A DNA stretch of 64,000 nt, taken from contig CM039467.1 of assembly GCA_022414725.1 (NCBI GenBank), positions 10,072,924-10,136,923 of the forward strand, written 5' to 3'. The position numbers and the translations under genes are program-made. Origin of the DNA: Microglena sp. YARC. Lineage: Eukaryota > Chlorophyta > Chlorophyceae > Chlamydomonadales > Chlamydomonadaceae. Positions 26,701 through 41,259 of the stretch are shown piece after piece (the first letter of the stretch is position 1; each line of letters opens with the position of its first letter). A model generated the notes under the pieces. That model was not told where the DNA came from and searched no databases. It saw only the letters and a program-made list of their open reading frames with translations.

Positions 26701-29700
26701 AACCCTGAACTTCTTGAACCCTAACCCTGAGACCTAAAACTGAACCAAACGCATTTTTTTATCAGGTGGCTTCATATTTTAAACCCTTCAAACACTGAAC
26801 CCTGGACCCTAGACCCTGAACCATACCATTTCATTTTATCAGGTGGATTCAAATTTTAAACCCTTCAAACACTGAACCCTGGAACCTGAACCCTTTAAAC
26901 CCTGGACCCTAACCCTAAACCCTGAACCCTAAAACCTGAACCCCAAAACCCTGAACCCTAAACCCTGAACCAATACCATTTTTCCTATTAATCAGGTGGC
27001 TTCAATATTTTAAAACCCTTCAACACAGAACCCTGGACCCTGAACCATACCATTTCCTTTTATCAGGGCTGGCTTTCCTGGACTTAAAACCCCTCAAACC
27101 CTGAAACCCTGAACCCTGAGCCCTAAACCCTGAACGCCTAAACCTTCCCTATGACCTGAACCAAAAAAGTCCTTTTACTTCAGGTGACATCATATTCATT
27201 GGTCATAGGAGCTATCACCCCCCCGTCCCCCCCCTCCCCCAAAAAACTTTCAGATAAAAAAAAACTGCATGTCTCCCGACGTTTCCCTTCCTGGAATCGG
27301 GCCCATGGTCACAACTGAACCATTCCATTTCCTATTATCAGGTGGATTTCATATTCATTGGGATCATAGGAGCTATCCCCCCCCCCCCCCCCCCCCCCCC
27401 CTAGGCTTTGTAAAGCCCCCCCTCTCCAATGTCCCCCCCCCCTTGCTTTTGAAAGCCCCCCTTCTCCACCAATGTCCGCCCCCCTAGGCTTTGTTAAGCC
27501 CCCCCCTCTCGATGTCAATGTCCCCCCCCCCCTAGGCTTTGTAAAGCCCCCCTCTCCATGTCCCCCCCCCTAGGCTTTGAAAAGCCCCCCCCTCTCCAAT
27601 GTCCCCCCCCTACGGCTTTGTAAAGCCCCCCCCTCTCCAATGTCCCCCCCCCTAGGCTTCTGTAAAGCCCCCCCAATGCCCCTAGGCTTTGTAAAGCCCT
27701 CAAAAACTGCATGTCTCCCGAATTTCCCCTGCCAGCGGGCCATGTCACAGTCAACGCTGAACCATACCATTTTCCTTTTATCAGGTGACTTCATATTCAT
27801 TGGGATCATAGGAGCTATCACCCCCCTCACCCCATGTCCCCACTCCTGTGGGGGTTGGCAGTAGTCTCTACATGGGGGAGGGGGGAGGGCGGGGGACACC
27901 AAGTGACCACACAATGGGTGAGGTGGGTCCGAGTGTGTGTGTGTGTGGTGGTGGTGGGTGGTGGTGGGTGGTCCCCCCCTAGGCCACTGGCCCTATGGTC
28001 AGCTGAACCATTCCATTTCTTTTCATCAGGTGACTTCATATTCATCGGGATCATAGGGACTATCCCAAGCAGCTGGATGGAATCGCCTCGACTCACATTC
28101 ATTGATGTATCCAGGAACAATATATCAGGTGTGTGTGCGTGCGTGTTGGGGGGTGGAGGGTGAGGTGTGTGTGTGTGCGTGTGTGTTTGTGCATAGGGAC
28201 TATCCCAAGCGGCTGGATGGAATCGCCTCGACTCACATTCATTGATGTATCCAGGAACAATATATCAGGTGTGTGTGCGTGCGTGTTGGGGGGTGGAGGG
28301 TGAGGTGTGTGTGTGTGTGTGTGCATAGGGACTATCCCAAGCAGCTGGATGGAATCGCCTCGACTCACATTCGTTGATGTATCTAGCTGAACAATATATT
28401 TCAGGTGTGTGTGCGTGCGTGTTGGGGGGTGGAGGGTGAGGTGTGTGTGTGTGTGTGTGTGTGCATAGGGACTATGCCCAAGCAGCTGGATGGAATGAGA
28501 ATCGCCTCGACTTCACAAGTTCGTTGATGTATCCAGGAACAATAATATCAGGTGTGTGTGCGTGCGTGTTGGGGGTTGGAGGGTGAGGTGTGTGTGTGCG
28601 TGTGTGTGTGTGCATAGGGACTATCCCAAGCAGCTGGATGGAATCGCCTCGACTCACATTCGTTGATGTATCCAGGAACAATATATCAGGTGTGTGTGCG
28701 TGCGTGTTGGGGGGTGGAGGGTGAGGTGTGTGTGTGCGTGTGTGTGTGTGCATAGGGACTATCCCAAGCAGCTGGATGGAATCGCCTCGACTCACATTCA
28801 TTGATGTATCCGAGGAACATATATCAGGGTGTGTGTGCGTGCGTGTTGGGGGGTGTGAGGGTGACGGTGTGTGTCTGTGCGTGTTGTGTGTGTGCATAGG
28901 GACTATCCCAAGCAGCTGGATGGAATCGCCTCGACTCACATTCATTGATGTATCCAGGAACAATATATCAGGTGTGTGTGCGTGCGTGTTGGGGGGTGGA
29001 GGGTGAGGTGTGTGTGTGTGCGTGTGTGGGTGTGCATAGGGACTATCCCAAGCAGCTGGATGGAATCGCCTCGACTCACATTCATTGATGTATCCAGGAA
29101 CAATATATCAGGTGTGTGTGCGTGCGTGTTGGGGGGTGGAGGGTGAGGTGTGTGTGTGTGTGTGTGTGCATAGGGACTATCCCAAGCAGCTGGATGGAAT
29201 CGCCTCGACTCACATTCGTTGATGTATCTAGGAACAATATATCAGGTGTGTGTGTGTGGGTTTGTGTGTGTGTGTGGGGGGGGTATGGGTTGTGGGGGGG
29301 GGGTGTTTGTGTGTGTGATGTGGGGTGGGTGTGGAAGGTGGTTGTGGGGGGGATGGAATCGCCATCGACTCACATTCATTGATATATCCAGGAACAGCAT
29401 ATCAGTGTGTGTATGGGTGGTATGGGTTGGTGTGTGTGTGTTGGGGGGGGGGGGGGGGCTCTGGGGGGGGATGGCACTGCGCCTCGACTCACATCATTGA
29501 TATATCCAGGAACAACATATTAGGTTTGTATGGGTGGGTGGTGTATGGGTTTGTGTGTGGGGGTGTGTGGGGGGGGGGCCCGTGATCGGCACCGCCTCGA
29601 CTCACATTCATTAACTGATATATCTAGGAACAAACATAGGGGTGTGGGTGTGTGGGGTAGGGGGGTGTGGTGGGTGTTGGCGGAGTTAGGAATGATTATT

Positions 29701-31213
29701 GGGAGCAGGAGGTGTGGGGGGGTGGGGGGCTGGGGGGGGTCTGCTGGGGAGGGGGGCATCGGTGATTTATTAGTGAATTAGGGTATTTGTTATCTTGTAC
29801 ACCGATAAATGGGTACACATCTCCATTTACGATGGTTAGTATACATCGGTTCTATTCTTAGCGCATTTGTGGAAAATGATTACTTTTTTTAATCTTGACA
29901 CTACTGGGCTAAATATTTTCTTAAATTGCTCTCGCTTCTTAGTAGTGTCAATACGAGCATCTTAAGTAAAGAAGTCTGGATAGAATCGCCTTGAATCACA
30001 TTCGTTTGACCGATTCCAGGAACTACATAGCAGGTGTGTGTGTGTGTGTGGTTTAGTGTGTGTGTGTGTACGCGTGTTGTGTGTTTTGTGTGCGGGGGGG
30101 GGGAGGGGGGAAAGGAATATCTTAGAAAGAAGCTGGATAGAATCGCCCTTGAATCACTTCGGTCGTAAATGACCTATCCAGGAAACACATAGCAGGTTGT
30201 GTTAGTGTGGGGGTGAGTGTGGGGGTAACTGTGGGTGGGGGGGAGGTTTGTGTGAGGCTATGCTTGGGTGTTGTCGGTATGGGGGGGGGGGGGGGGGGAG
30301 GGGGGGGGCATAGATAAATATCTTAAGAAGCTGGACTAGAATCGCCTTTGAATCACATTCGTGACCTATCAGAACAACATAGCAGGTAATGTCAGATACA
30401 TGTGTGTGGATGTTGGGGGGGGGCACTATGGTGGTGGGGTGTGGGGTTGTGGGGGTATTGTGAGTGTGGGTGATGTGTGGGGGTGTGGGAGGTGTATGTG
30501 GTGAGGGTGGCACGTGGGTGGTGGTGGGGGGGTGAGGGGGGCATTTAGTAAATATCTTAAGAGCTGGCTAGAATCGCCTTGAATCACATTCGTGACCTAT
30601 CAGGAACAACATAGCGTGTGTGTGTGTGGGTGGGGGGTGGGGCGGTTGGGGTTATGTGTGTGTGGTGATATGGTGTGTGTGGGGGGTTGTGGGGGGGGGG
30701 GCATAGGAAAGTATCTTAAGAAGCTGGATAGAACGCCGTTGAATCACATTTGTGACCTATCCAGGAACAACCAGTAGCAGGTGTGTGTGTTTGGGGGGGG
30801 GGGGGGGGGGGGGGGCATTAGGAAATATCTTAAGAAGCTGGATAGAATCCGCCTTGAATCACATGATCGTTTGACACTATCCAGGAACAACATAGGCAGA
30901 GTTGTGTGTGTGTGTCATGTGGGGTGGGGGGGGGTAGGGGAGGTATGTGTGTGTGTGTGTGGTTGGGTGGGTGGGGGGGGGAGAGGGGGGCATAGGAAAT
31001 ACTTAAGGAAAGCTGGATGAATGCGCCGTTGAATCACATCGTTGACCTATTCAGACGAACAACCATTAGCAGGTGATAGTGTGTGTGTGTGGGGGGGGCG
31101 CGCTGGGGGGTGGGGAGGGGAGGGGGGCATAATGGAAAATATACTTAAGAAGCTGATTAGAATCGCTTGAATTCACATTCGTTGACCTGATCAGCGAACA
31201 ACATAGCAGGTGT

Positions 31214-31244
<31 letters not shown>

Positions 31245-34200
31245 GGGGGTAGGAACAATTCACATTACAGTTGAGATGAATCGCTCCTCGTCTCATATGC
31301 ATTGATGTATCGGAACAATATATTCCAGGTGGGTGGGTGGATGTTGGTTGGTGGGTGTATGTGTGTGTTGTGTGGTGGTTGTGTGGTGATGTGTCTGTGT
31401 GTGTGTATCTGTGTGTGTGTGTGTGTTGGTTATGTGTGTCTGTGTGTGTTGTGTTTGTGTGTGTCTGTGTGTGTGTGTGTGATGTTGTGCGTCATGGGTG
31501 TGCGTGTGTGTGTAGGAACTATCCAACCAGCTGGATGAAATCGCCTTTGACTCACATTACTTGACATAATTAGGCTGTAGTGTGTGTGTGTTGGTGTTTG
31601 GGTGGGGTGGGGTTAGGGGTAGGATGAAAATACGACGGACTTGTGAGTACCGCAGTAGTGTGTGTATGGGTGGGGCGGGGTGGGGTGGGGGAGGGTGTGT
31701 GTTGTGTTTGGTGGCGTGGGAGGGTTGGAGGTGAGGCGTGCGTTGTTTGGGTGGGGGAGGGGGGGCGGGGGGGGGGGCTTGTAGCAAAATCCCTTATTTC
31801 CCTAGGATCAATTGGAGTTCGGTAGGCACCAAGACCAAACTTAAAAATTATCATCATCATCATTCGATCTTCATCATTCATATCATCATGGTTCATCATC
31901 ATCATCATGTCACATCATCATCAATCATCAATATCATCATCATTAATTACCACCACCATCAATCATCATCATACATCACCAACACCCCATCATCCATGAT
32001 CATCATTCAACCCTGACAAAATGCACATTCACCAACTCACACGTCACCATTTCACCATCACCATCAGCATCCACACCATCACCATTCACAACCTCCATCA
32101 TTCATCAGCAGCAGCAGTAGCAGCAGCACCACCATCAAGCCCTCTACTAGCTGCCCAGCAGTCAACATATCTCAACCTCTCAGTGCACCTCACACTGCTC
32201 ACAACACTCTGCAGATGCAAGCCTGAGTCAACCATAAACTGCTCACCTCGCACTGAGGAAATGATCACAAATACTGCAGGTGCTTTCCCCCAAACAGCTG
32301 CCTGATGGTCAACCAAGTTTTCATCTGTAACAGCAAACCGCCTCACCCTCACCCTGCCCGAGACATTAGCGAACAGCACATTCGTCAATCTACCCAGCGC
32401 AAGCAGGCAGCATCAAGCCTCCTGACTAGTCTCCCACCAGTCAGCATATCTCAACCTCACAGAGCACAACACACTGCTTACCACACACTGCTCACAGCTC
32501 ACTGCTCACAACACTCTGCAGGAGCTTTCCCCCAGAAACTGCCTGAGTCAACCCAAGTATTCATTTGTGACAGGAACCGCCTCGCCCTCACCCTGCCTAA
32601 GACATTAGCCAATAGCAACTCGTCAATACTACCACCATCAGCAGCAACAGCATCAAGCCCCCTACTAGCTCCCCACCCACCAGCACATCTCAACCTCACA
32701 GAGCACAACACACTGCTTACCTCACACTGCTTACAGTACACTGCTCACAAAACACTGCAGGTGCTTTCCCCCAACAGCTGCCTGAGTCAAGCCAAGTTTT
32801 CATCTGCGAGAGCAATCGCCTCTCCAGCACCCTGCCCCAAACATTTGCCAACCCACCACGCCTGCGGGCTCTCCTGGCTGGAGGTAACAAAATTACAGGA
32901 TCCCTGCCACAGAGTGAGTTTGCCTTGTCTCTTGTTTGGGGTGCCCCACCCTGCCCCACACATTTTCCAAGCCACCACGCTTGCAGGCTCTCCTGGCTGG
33001 AGGTAACAAAATTACAGGATCCCTGCCACAGAGTGAGTTTGCCTTGTCTCTTGTTTGGGGTGCCCCACCCTGCCCCACACATTTTCCAAGCCACCACGCT
33101 TGCAGGCTCTCCTGGCTGGAGGTAACAAAATTACAGGATCCCTGCCACAGAGTGAGTTTGCCTTGTCTCTTGTTTGGGGTGCCCCACCCTGCCCCACACA
33201 TTTTCCAAGCCACCACGCTTGCAGGCTCTCCTGGCTGGAGGTAACAAAATTACAGGATCCCTGCCACAGAGTGAGTTTGCCTTGTCTCTTGTTTGGGGTG
33301 CCCCACCCTGCCCCACACATTTTCCAAGCCACCACGCGTGCAGGCTCTCCTGGCTGGAGGTAACAAAATCACAGGATCCCTGCCACAGAGTGAGTTTGCC
33401 TTGTCTCTTGTTTGGGGTGCCCCACCCTGCCCCATACATTTTCCAACCCACGCCTAAGGGCTCTCCTGGCTGGAGGTAACAAAATTACAGGATCCCTGCC
33501 ACAGAGTGAGTTTGCCTTGTCTCTTGTTTGGGGTGCCCCACCCTGCCCCATACATTTTCCAAGCCACCACGCTTGCAGGCTCTCCTGGCTGGAGGTAACA
33601 CAATTACAGGATCCCTGCCACAGAGTGAGTTTGCCTTGTCTCTTGTTTGGGGTGCCCCACCCTGCCCCATACATTTTCCAACCCACGCCTAAGGGCTCTC
33701 CTGGCTGGAGGTAACACAATTACAGGATCATTGCCACAGAGTTAGTTTGCTCTGACTACAATGGTTATGGCTTCCCCACCCTGCCCCAAAACATTGCCAA
33801 GCCACGCCACCTAAGGGCTGTCCTGGCTTGAGGTAACACAATTACTGCATCATTGCCAGTAAGTTTACAATGCCTTCTCTTTTTATTGGTGCCCCACCTT
33901 GCCCCCAAGCATTTGCCAAGCCACGCCACATAAGGGCTGTCCTGGCTGGAGGTAAAAAGGTTACAGGATCATTGCCACAGAGTGATTTTGCCCTGCCTTC
34001 TCTTTTTAATTCTTCACCCACCTTGCCCCAAAACATTTGCCAAGCCACGCCACATAAGGGCTGTCCTGGCTGGAGGTAACAAGGTTACAGGATCATTGCC
34101 ACAGAGTGATTTTCATAACGTTTCTATGTATAGGTGTGTGAAGATTGAGTTAATTCAACCTGATTCAACCCTAAGATGTAATTTGCCTTGCTTTCTCTTT

Positions 34201-35085
34201 GTATGGGTGCCCCCACCCTGCCCGCACATTCGCCAAGCCATGCCACACCACGCCTGTGGGCTGTTCTGGCTGGAGGTAACAATATTACTGGATCATTGCC
34301 ACAGAATGAGTTTGCCCTGCCTTCTATTTTTATTGGTGCCCTACCCTGTCCCAAACCTTTGCCAACCCACCACGCCACCTAAGGGCTCTCTTGGCTGGGC
34401 GCAACAAGGGTACAGGATCACTGCCACAGAATAAGCTTTCTAACATTCCTATGTATGGGTGTGTGAGGATTGAGCCGGCCCACCCCTCAGATTTAGTTTG
34501 CCTTGCCTTCTCTTTGTATCGGTGCCCCACCCTGCCCCACATTTGCCACGCCACGCCACCAAAGGGCTGTCCTGGCTGGACTGAAGAAGGTGACAAGGTC
34601 ATTGCCACAGAGTAAGGTTGTGAACTATTATATGTATGGGTGTGTGAGGATTGAGCCGGCCCACCCCTCAGATTTAGTTTGCCCTGCCTTCTCTTTGCAT
34701 GGCTTCCCCACCCTGCCCCACACATTTTCAAACCCACAATACATGAAAGCTGCCCTTCTTGGACGTAGTGAGTTTGCAGGATCCATCCCTCTGAGTTAGT
34801 TGTCTACCTTGTATACTTATGCGTGTGCGAGGATGAGGTGTTACCTTCCTTCACAATGAGTTTGATTTGCCTTATACTTGTATTGGTGCCCCACACTCCC
34901 CCAAGCAATTGCCAACCTACACACCCCTCAGAGTGAGTTGAATACCTTATGTATGAATGGCTATCTAAGGATGACACACACACACACAAACAAACACGCA
35001 CGCAAATGCACACTCACACACACACACACACACACACAAACACGCACGCAAACGCACACTCACACACACACAAACACGCACGCAA

Positions 35086-35132
<47 letters not shown>

Positions 35133-35633
35133 AACACACACGCAAACGCACACTCACACACACACACACAAACAAAAACGCACGCAAACGCTCACTCACA
35201 CACACACAAACAAACACGCACGCAAACGCACACTCACTCACACACACACACACACACACACAAACACGCACGCAATCGCACACTCACACACACACACACA
35301 AACAAACACGCACGCAAATGCACACTCACACACACACACACAAACAAGCACGCAAACGCACACTCTCACACACACACACACAAACAAACAGGCACGCAAA
35401 CGCACACACACACACACACACAAACAAGCACGCAAATGCACACTCACACACACACACAAATACGCACGCAAACGCACACTCACACACACACAAAAAAACA
35501 GGCACGCAAACGCACACTCACACACACACACACAAACACGCACGCAAACGCACACACACACACACACACACACAAATACGCACGCAAACGCACACACACA
35601 CACACACACAAACACGCACGCAAACGCACACAC

Positions 35634-35670
<37 letters not shown>

Positions 35671-38600
35671 CACCACACGCAAAACAAACACGCACGCAAA
35701 CGCACACTCACACAAACACAAACAAACACGCACGCAAACGCACACTCACACACACACACACACAAACAAACACGCACGCAAACGCACACACACACTCACA
35801 CACACACAAACAAACACACACGCAAATGCACACTCACACACACACACAAACAAACACGCACGCAAACGCACACTCACACACAAACACAAACAAACACGCA
35901 CGCAAACGCACACTAACACACACACACAAACAAACACGCACGCAAACGCACACACACACTCACACACAAACAAACACGCACGCAAACGCAAACTCACTCA
36001 CTCACACACACAAACAAACACGCACGCAAACGCACACTCACTCACACACACAAACAAACACGCACGCAAACGCACATTCACTCACACACACACACAAACA
36101 AACACGCACGCAAACACACACTCACTCACACTCACAAACCCACCCAAATGCTACAGACATCAAATCAGCCGCGCAGATGGAGTACTTGGAGTCATAAAAC
36201 ACCAGGGTATAAACCCTCCACCACCACCACACACGCGCGAGAAAACAAACTTGACACAACCACACACCTAAACACTCCACTACACACACACATATAAAGA
36301 ACTCCACACCTGTACCCAAACGCACCTTAACTCAAACGCTACAGGTATCAAATCAGCAGCTCAGCTAAAGTACTTGGAGTTACAAGACAACCAGACCCCA
36401 CCACACCCCCACACCCCACCCCACCCACACCACAACCCCTCCACACCACAACACCCCCCCACCCCCCACCCCCACCCCACCCCCCACACACCACACACAC
36501 ACACAAATAAATAACTCCACACCTGTACCCAAACACTACAGGCATCAAATCCGCAGCTCAGCTAGAGTACTTGGAGTTACAAGACAACCAGATGACTGGG
36601 TCTGTGGTGGTGCCCAACTCTGAAGTAAATTCGCACTTCAGAGGACTGGATCTATCCAACAACAAGTTTTCAGGCGAGCTGGCTGTTTTGACTGTTTTCG
36701 ATTGTTTCGTTTATTTTATAGTTGTATACCCTTTGCGACCCATTGCCTTCATTCGTCTAACTGCGGGCACCTTTGGAGACCAGCAGGGCACCAATAGTGC
36801 AATAATCATAACAAAATAATATGGTTGTATTGTGTGTTTTTGGTATTTAAAGGTCTGTGGTGGTGCCCGACTCTGAAGTCAATTCGCACTTCAGAGGACT
36901 TGACCTATCCAACAACAAGTTTTCAGGTGAGCTGGCTGTTTTGGCTGTTTTGTTGTATAATTGCTGTTTTGGCTGTTTGTTTTTGACTATTTTGTTGTAT
37001 TACAGTATTTGTTTGGCATGGTAGGGCCTGGGGTGGTCCCCGACTCCGAAGTCAATTCCCAATCCAGGGGCAGTATCTATCCAATAACAAGTTTTCAGGT
37101 GAGTCGCCTGTTTTGACTGTTTTTGACTGTTTGTTTTGACTGTTGTGTTGTATAATTGCTGTTTAGTCTGTTTGTTTTTTACTATTTTGTTGTATTACTG
37201 TATTTGTTTGGCGTGGTAGGGCCTGGGGTGGTCCCCGACTCATAAGTCAATTCCCAATTCAGGGGCAGTATCTATCCAATAACACGTTTCCAGGTGAGCT
37301 GGCTGTTTTGCATGTTTTTGACTGTTTGTTTTGGCTGTTGTGTTGTATAATTGCTGTTTTGTCTGTTCGTTTTTGACTATTTTGTTGTATTACAGTATTT
37401 GTTTGGCGTGGTAGGGCCTGGGGTGGTCCCCGACTCATAAGTCAATTCCCAATCCAGAGGCAGTATCTATCCAATAACAAGTTTTCAAGTGAGTCGCCTG
37501 TTTTGACTGTTTTTGACTGTTTGTTTTGACTGTTGTGTTGTATAATTGCTGTTTTGTCTGTTTGTTTTTGACTATTTTGTTGTATTACTGTATTTGTTTG
37601 GCGTGGTAGGGCCTGGGGTGGTCCCCGACTCCGAAGTCAATTCCCAATTCAGACGCCTGGATATATCCAACAAGAAGTTTTCAGTTGAGCTGCCTCACTG
37701 GCTGTCATGTTTCAGGTGAGTTGACTGTTAGAGCATTCAAGGCACCAACGAGATTCGACGATCATCACCAAACTGGTTTCCTTCCATTATTTTCCTTTTT
37801 GTATGATACTGTTTTTGTTGCATTTAGGGTTTAGGGCCTGTGGTGGTTACAAACTCCAAAGTGAATTCCGACTTCATTGGACTGGTTAACCTTTCCAACA
37901 ACAGGATTGAAGGTGAGCTGACTGCTAGTGGTGTTGGTGGTGGTGGTGGTAGTGGTAGTGGTGGTGGTGGTGGTGGTGGTGAGCTGACTGCTAGTGCTTT
38001 CAAGGTGCTAGAAGGAAATCAACTGGATGGCAACTCATTCACCAAATGAGCAAGGCTAATTCCGTGCAAATCGCTAACAACGAATCTCCTTCATCACCCA
38101 GGGTGCGTCTGCCGCACTCCCTTGCGTCCAGTCCACTGCATTGAGGTGTGCGGCAATGGACTGGGCAGCAGCACCCAATAAGCAAGCCACATCCAGGTCA
38201 AATCGCTAACAATGAATCCCCCCCATGAACCCCGGGGCCCCTTCCACACTCCCTTGCTTCTAGTCCATTCGTCCACTGCATTAAGCTAGGTGGCAATACA
38301 CTGGACGGCAAATCTTTCACATTTTTTGAAGTCAGGCAAATCCAGAGCAAATCGCTAACCATTTGATCTCCTTCAACAGCCTAGGGGCAATGCCTCACTC
38401 CCTCGCTTCCACTCCAATTTAACACTTTATTGAGGGGGCTGTAAATCAACTGGACAGCAACTCTTTCGCCAAATAAGCAAGGTAAACCGCTAACCATGTA
38501 ATCTCTTCCATCAACCCAGGGGCCGCGCCACACTCCTTCGCTTGTAGTCCAATCATCCTCCTCATTGAGCTGGGCGGCAATGCACTGGACAGCAACTGTT

Positions 38601-39388
38601 GGACCAAACAAGCAAGGCAAATCCAGGGCAAATCGCTAACCATATAGTCTCCCCCATCACCCCAGGGCCCCTGCCTCACTCCCTTGCTTCAAGTCCAATC
38701 GTCCACTTTATTAAGCTGGGTGGCAATAGACTGGATGGTAGTCTGGAGGCTTTCGGCGAAGCTCTTCCTCAACACACGCAAGATGAGCTGAACAACCGGC
38801 TGATGGTGCTCAACGTGACAGGAAATTTGCTGACTGGCAGCCTGTCAGGGTCGTTTGAGAAGCTTGGCATGTTTCACTTGTAAGTCACGATATGTATCAG
38901 TGTGGGTGTATGTCTGATAGCAATTTTCTCACTGGCACCCTGCCAGGTTGTTTTAGAAGCTTGGCATGTTCCATTTCACCATTTGCAAGTCACTAGTTTA
39001 ATCTATGTATGCGTATGACTGATAGCAATTATCTCAGTGGAAACATGTCAGGGTCCTTTGAGAAGCTTGGCATGTTTCACTTGTAAGTCATGATTTGAAT
39101 CTGTGTGGTTGGGTAGATAGCAGCCTGGAGGCTTTTGGCAGAGCTTTTCTTCAGCACACAGAAGATGAGCTTATTGCTGAGCTGATGGTGCTGAACGGGA
39201 CGGGAATTTTGTGCTAACTGAATTTCATATATATATATATATATGTATGAATGTCAGTAATATATATATATATATTTATATATACCTGCAACGCCAAGAG
39301 CGACCGAAGGGGGAGTCGTACTCCCGACTCTTCATCCTCAAGTGATTCGGTCTACCAGTAGACCATTGTATATCACTGAAAGGGGCTT

Positions 39389-39428
<40 letters not shown>

Positions 39429-41210
39429 AAATCATGGTCGTGGTGGTCGTGGTGGTGTCATCGCGTAACCGACTTAACCGACTTCCCGCCCAGCCATTTC
39501 CCGCCCAGCCAATTCCCGCTCAGCCAATTCCCGCTTTTAATCCCTCCTGCTTCAACTTTCTGCCTGATTGGCCTCCTGCGAATTCTGCCTTATGCAACCT
39601 TCGCCTCCTGCGTATTCTACCTGTTGCGCATCCTGCCCGATTTCTCCGTTTCCCGCCTGATTTCATCCACCTGATTTCGGTAGCGCTACAGTTCGTCTTC
39701 CTACAAGCTTTTCCCCCTGCATCTCTGCAAGACCTTTCCCTTGCGTCAAGAGACCTGTCGCTGCGCACAACGGGAGGTGACTTGGTGAGTCAGCCAACCT
39801 GTCAGAAATGTCCGAATCGCATCCATCCCATGTCACAAACTTGACTGCAAATTCTTCCCACTGCATTGAGAAACCTGTCGCTCCGCATTGTGCCATAGCA
39901 AGTACGCATCAAAGTTGACCGAATGAAAAATCTCGCTGAGCATTCTCGCCCTAACTTGACCGAACATCTCAAATCAGCAACTTGACTGCAACTTCTTCCC
40001 ACTGCATCGAGAAACATGTCGTCGCTGTGCATTGTGCTATAGCGAGCACGCGGCAAAGTTGAATGGATGAACCTAGCGATGTTTCCAAGTCTCAGATCGA
40101 GTTGACTTCGGGAGCAGTTGCGGTTAACAGGATTGTTCTTCGGCCGAACTGAATACATGCTCGCTAAAAAGATGCTTTAGTTATGTAAAAGGTTGCGATT
40201 GCGCAGGTTCAGCTTTTCAGTGGGGTCGACTATCGATCACAGCTGAGGTGGCAGGGAAGCAGGTCCGATGCTTTTAGCGGAGTCGGATGATGCGCAAACG
40301 TTGTCGATGCTCTTCGTCCCGTTTGCCTTTCAGCTATGGCAAAGCCCACAGCTGAAGTGGAGGGAGGCAGATATGGAGTGTGTGTGCTGGTGGGTGCGTG
40401 TAGGAGGGAGGGAGGGATGAGAGTGGGGAGAGGGTGGGGGCTGGTGGGATGGCTGGGGTAGGGGAAGGGATGGAGTCAGGAAATATGTCAGGAAGAGTTA
40501 AGGAGTATGTTTGTGGGCGGGGTACATGGTTGGGTGGGGGTGGAGATAACTGGGTGGGGGGGGGGAGGGGGGGAGGACGGTGGTGTTTGTGTGCTTGTGG
40601 GTGCACAAGGGAGACCATTGCAAATCCGTCAATGTTTTAAGTTGCATGCACTGCAGAGAAAACCGTTTTGCGACCCAGCCCAAAACAGGTGTGGCCAACG
40701 GGAGGGAATGGGGGAGGGGGCGGATAATGGTTTGGTGGTGGTGGTGTGTGAATGGGGGGGGGCTTCAAATGTAAACCATTATGTAACCAGCTCCCAATAG
40801 GTGTGGCCTAAGGCCGAACGGGCACCGTACTATGATTGGTGTGTGTGTGTGTGTGTGTGGTGTGTGTGTGGGGGGGGGGGGGGGGGGGGGGGGGGGTCTT
40901 CGTGAGAGTAGGCGTGGCCACCGGCCACACGGGCTACCGTACTAGTATATATATATATATACACTCACAGGTCAGTAACGTATCCTGTGCTCTCCTGGCA
41001 GTGGGTGAGGTCATTCTTGCTGTGAGCATGAAAAAGTGCTCACATAACTCACATCAAGGATGAGTGGTGGTTTAACTCACTCTACTAGGTATATATACAT
41101 CAGTAACGTATCCTGTATACATCTATATATATGTATATATCAGTAACATATCCTGTTATTTGTTTATACATCTATATATATGTATATATCAGTAGCATAT
41201 CCTGTTCTTT

Positions 41211-41259
<49 letters not shown>

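Noticed and set aside
26591..27185. Chromosome end
   Set aside because: Telomere-like units are degenerate, internal and flanked on both sides by exons of the same gene.
31840..32115. Histidine-rich coding exon
   Set aside because: Imperfect CAT triplets with stops in all frames when extended; no splice sites in matching phase.
34878..36271. 440-codon His/Thr ORFs and complementary Cys/Val ORFs
   Set aside because: Translations of CA and CACGCAAACG repeats, open in more than one frame of the same strand.
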